Positions 62,989 through 64,000 of a stretch of 64,000 nucleotides of DNA are shown piece after piece. The notes beneath the pieces are model-generated. The model did no database searches. It was not told where the DNA came from and saw only the letters and a program-made list of their open reading frames with translations. Positions within the stretch are counted from its first letter, which is position 1, and each line of letters opens with the position of its first letter. Source of the DNA: Rhabdophis nuchalis (Eukaryota; Chordata; Lepidosauria; Squamata; Natricidae); the NCBI GenBank assembly GCA_039707465.1, contig CM077648.1, positions 23,684,119 through 23,748,118 on the forward strand, in the 5' to 3' direction. The translations under genes and the position numbers were made by a program.

Positions 62989-64000
62989 TTGGTAATAAAT
63001 TTATACATGTTATTTCAAAATTGTATCAAAAAAGTAGTGCAAAAGTAAAGGTGAATGGAACAATGACGGGAGAGATTAAATTGGAAGCAGGTACGAGACA
63101 GGGATGTCCCTTGTCCCCAACATTATTCTTGTTAGTTATGGAGGTTTTGATTAAATTGATAGAAGAAGATGAAGGATTGGAAGGGTACAAGGGATATAAG
63201 ATAAATTTGTATGCGGATGATACCTTGATTATTTTGAAAGATATAGAGAAAGATTTAAAGAGGATAAATAAACATTTGATAGAATTTGAAGAAATGACAG
63301 GTTTAAAGGTAAATTGGTCAAAATCTGAACTACTAATGAATAAAGATGGTAAGGAGTGGGAAAATATGCAAGAACAATTTGGGATAAGAGTTAAGAATAC
63401 ATTGAAATATTTGGGGATAACACTTTCACTTAAAGTTAGAGAATTGAAAAAAATTAATTATGAGGTGATGTTGAAGGAAGTAGAGAGAAAGATAGATAAG
63501 TATAAAGAGATAAAGCTGTCTTGGTTTGGTAGAATTGCAATGTGTAAAATGATGTTGTTACCAAAGTTTAATTTTTTGTTTGAGATGCTACCACTAAATT
63601 TGATAGAGAAAGATATAGAAGAATATCAGAAGAAATTGGATAAATTTTCTAATGGTGGGAAAAAACCAAGAATAATGAAGAAAATGTGGTATCAAAATCA
63701 AAAAGAGGGTGGATTGGGAATTCCCAATCTACTTAATTACTATCGGGCGTATAATATTCGAACCGTGATAAAAATACTTAAAGGTGGAGATGGTCATTGG
63801 GGCGATCTGGAGCTAAAAGATATTAAGAGATTTGGGTCTATATGGTTTCTAGATAGAGCAAAAACAAAGGCAATTAATAGTTATTGGTTAAAGGGGCTGA
63901 GCAAAATTTGGAATAAATTTGTTAAAAAATTGATCCCGGATATAGCTTTCCTGGGGAAGACAACTGAAAGTTGGCCGATTAAAACTAATATAAGTCGGGA
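62989..64000 (+). mobile_element. Young L1 retrotransposon, 5' truncated, runs off right edge
   Basis: Homology to the L1 at 13713-16082 begins abruptly at TTGGTAATAAATT (62989, equal to 14064) and continues with a constant offset to the edge. There is no net insertion or deletion and only about ten substitutions by eye in about 1 kb. The truncation point is independent of the first copy. Confidence 0.96.
63060..64000 (+). CDS. L1 ORF2 reverse transcriptase, partial (element-encoded)
   Basis: Same frame as the longer copy, open to the window edge: [24 protein letters not shown] (motif B) and YADDTLII (motif C) are intact. Motif A is lost to 5' truncation. One visible change replaces a Cys by Ser (FSNGGKK against FCNGGKK). 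Not a host gene. Confidence 0.88.

Overview
This is a vertebrate nuclear window, most likely from a squamate reptile and probably a snake. Evidence for this: split protein-coding genes with GT-AG introns; CR1 LINE tails running into AATAG repeats; tRNA-derived SINEs of the reptile type; many L2/CR1-group LINE ends; young L1 copies; and dozens of short hAT-type elements with 8-bp target duplications. The species call is inference from repeat content. No bacterial, phage, CRISPR or operon-like system is present.

Two host genes are supported, both on the minus strand. RSPH4A (radial spoke head protein of motile cilia) is complete in six exons from 24224 down to 12360. All splice phases agree, giving 683 residues, and an X-box-like RFX site lies about 75 bp upstream of the start codon. 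Downstream of it in tandem is the 5' part of a CENP-E kinesin gene: five exons from 7836 down to 2540 encode the start of the motor domain through the P-loop, and the rest lies beyond the left edge. Its first exon is very short and its upstream DNA carries CHR and CCAAT motifs of the kind seen at G2/M genes. A GC-rich block at 8070-8345 may be a second, divergent promoter.

Layout: 1-7836 CENPE exons and introns, with a three-level nested insertion at 3872-5394 and an L2 copy in intron 1; 7837-8345 promoter DNA; 8427-11763 repeats including a decayed minus-strand LTR retroelement (8754-11064); 12187-24345 RSPH4A, with a 2.4-kb young L1 in intron 5 (13713-16082) bounded by a 14-bp duplication; 24418-24786 a long pyrimidine-only microsatellite just upstream of the RSPH4A promoter; 24.8-64 kb gene-free as far as I can see, filled with L2/CR1 ends, SINEs, LTR-like pieces, hAT elements and microsatellites, ending in a second young L1 copy that runs off the right edge.

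Repeat names used here are local labels. hAT-A: CAGGGGTC hairpin ending CAGACCCCTG or GAGACCCCTG. hAT-B: CAGTGATGGCGAACC type. hAT-C: CAGTGGTAGTCAAC type. hAT-D: CAGTGGTGGGATTC type. hAT-E: CAGTGGTTCTCAACC type. hAT-F: CAAGGGTCCCCAAC type. DR1: unclassified repeat ending GTCGAGGACTACCTGTA. The most informative features beyond the genes are the exact 8-bp duplications around many hAT copies, the nested insertions that give an order of events, and several inverted-repeat elements I could not place in a known family.
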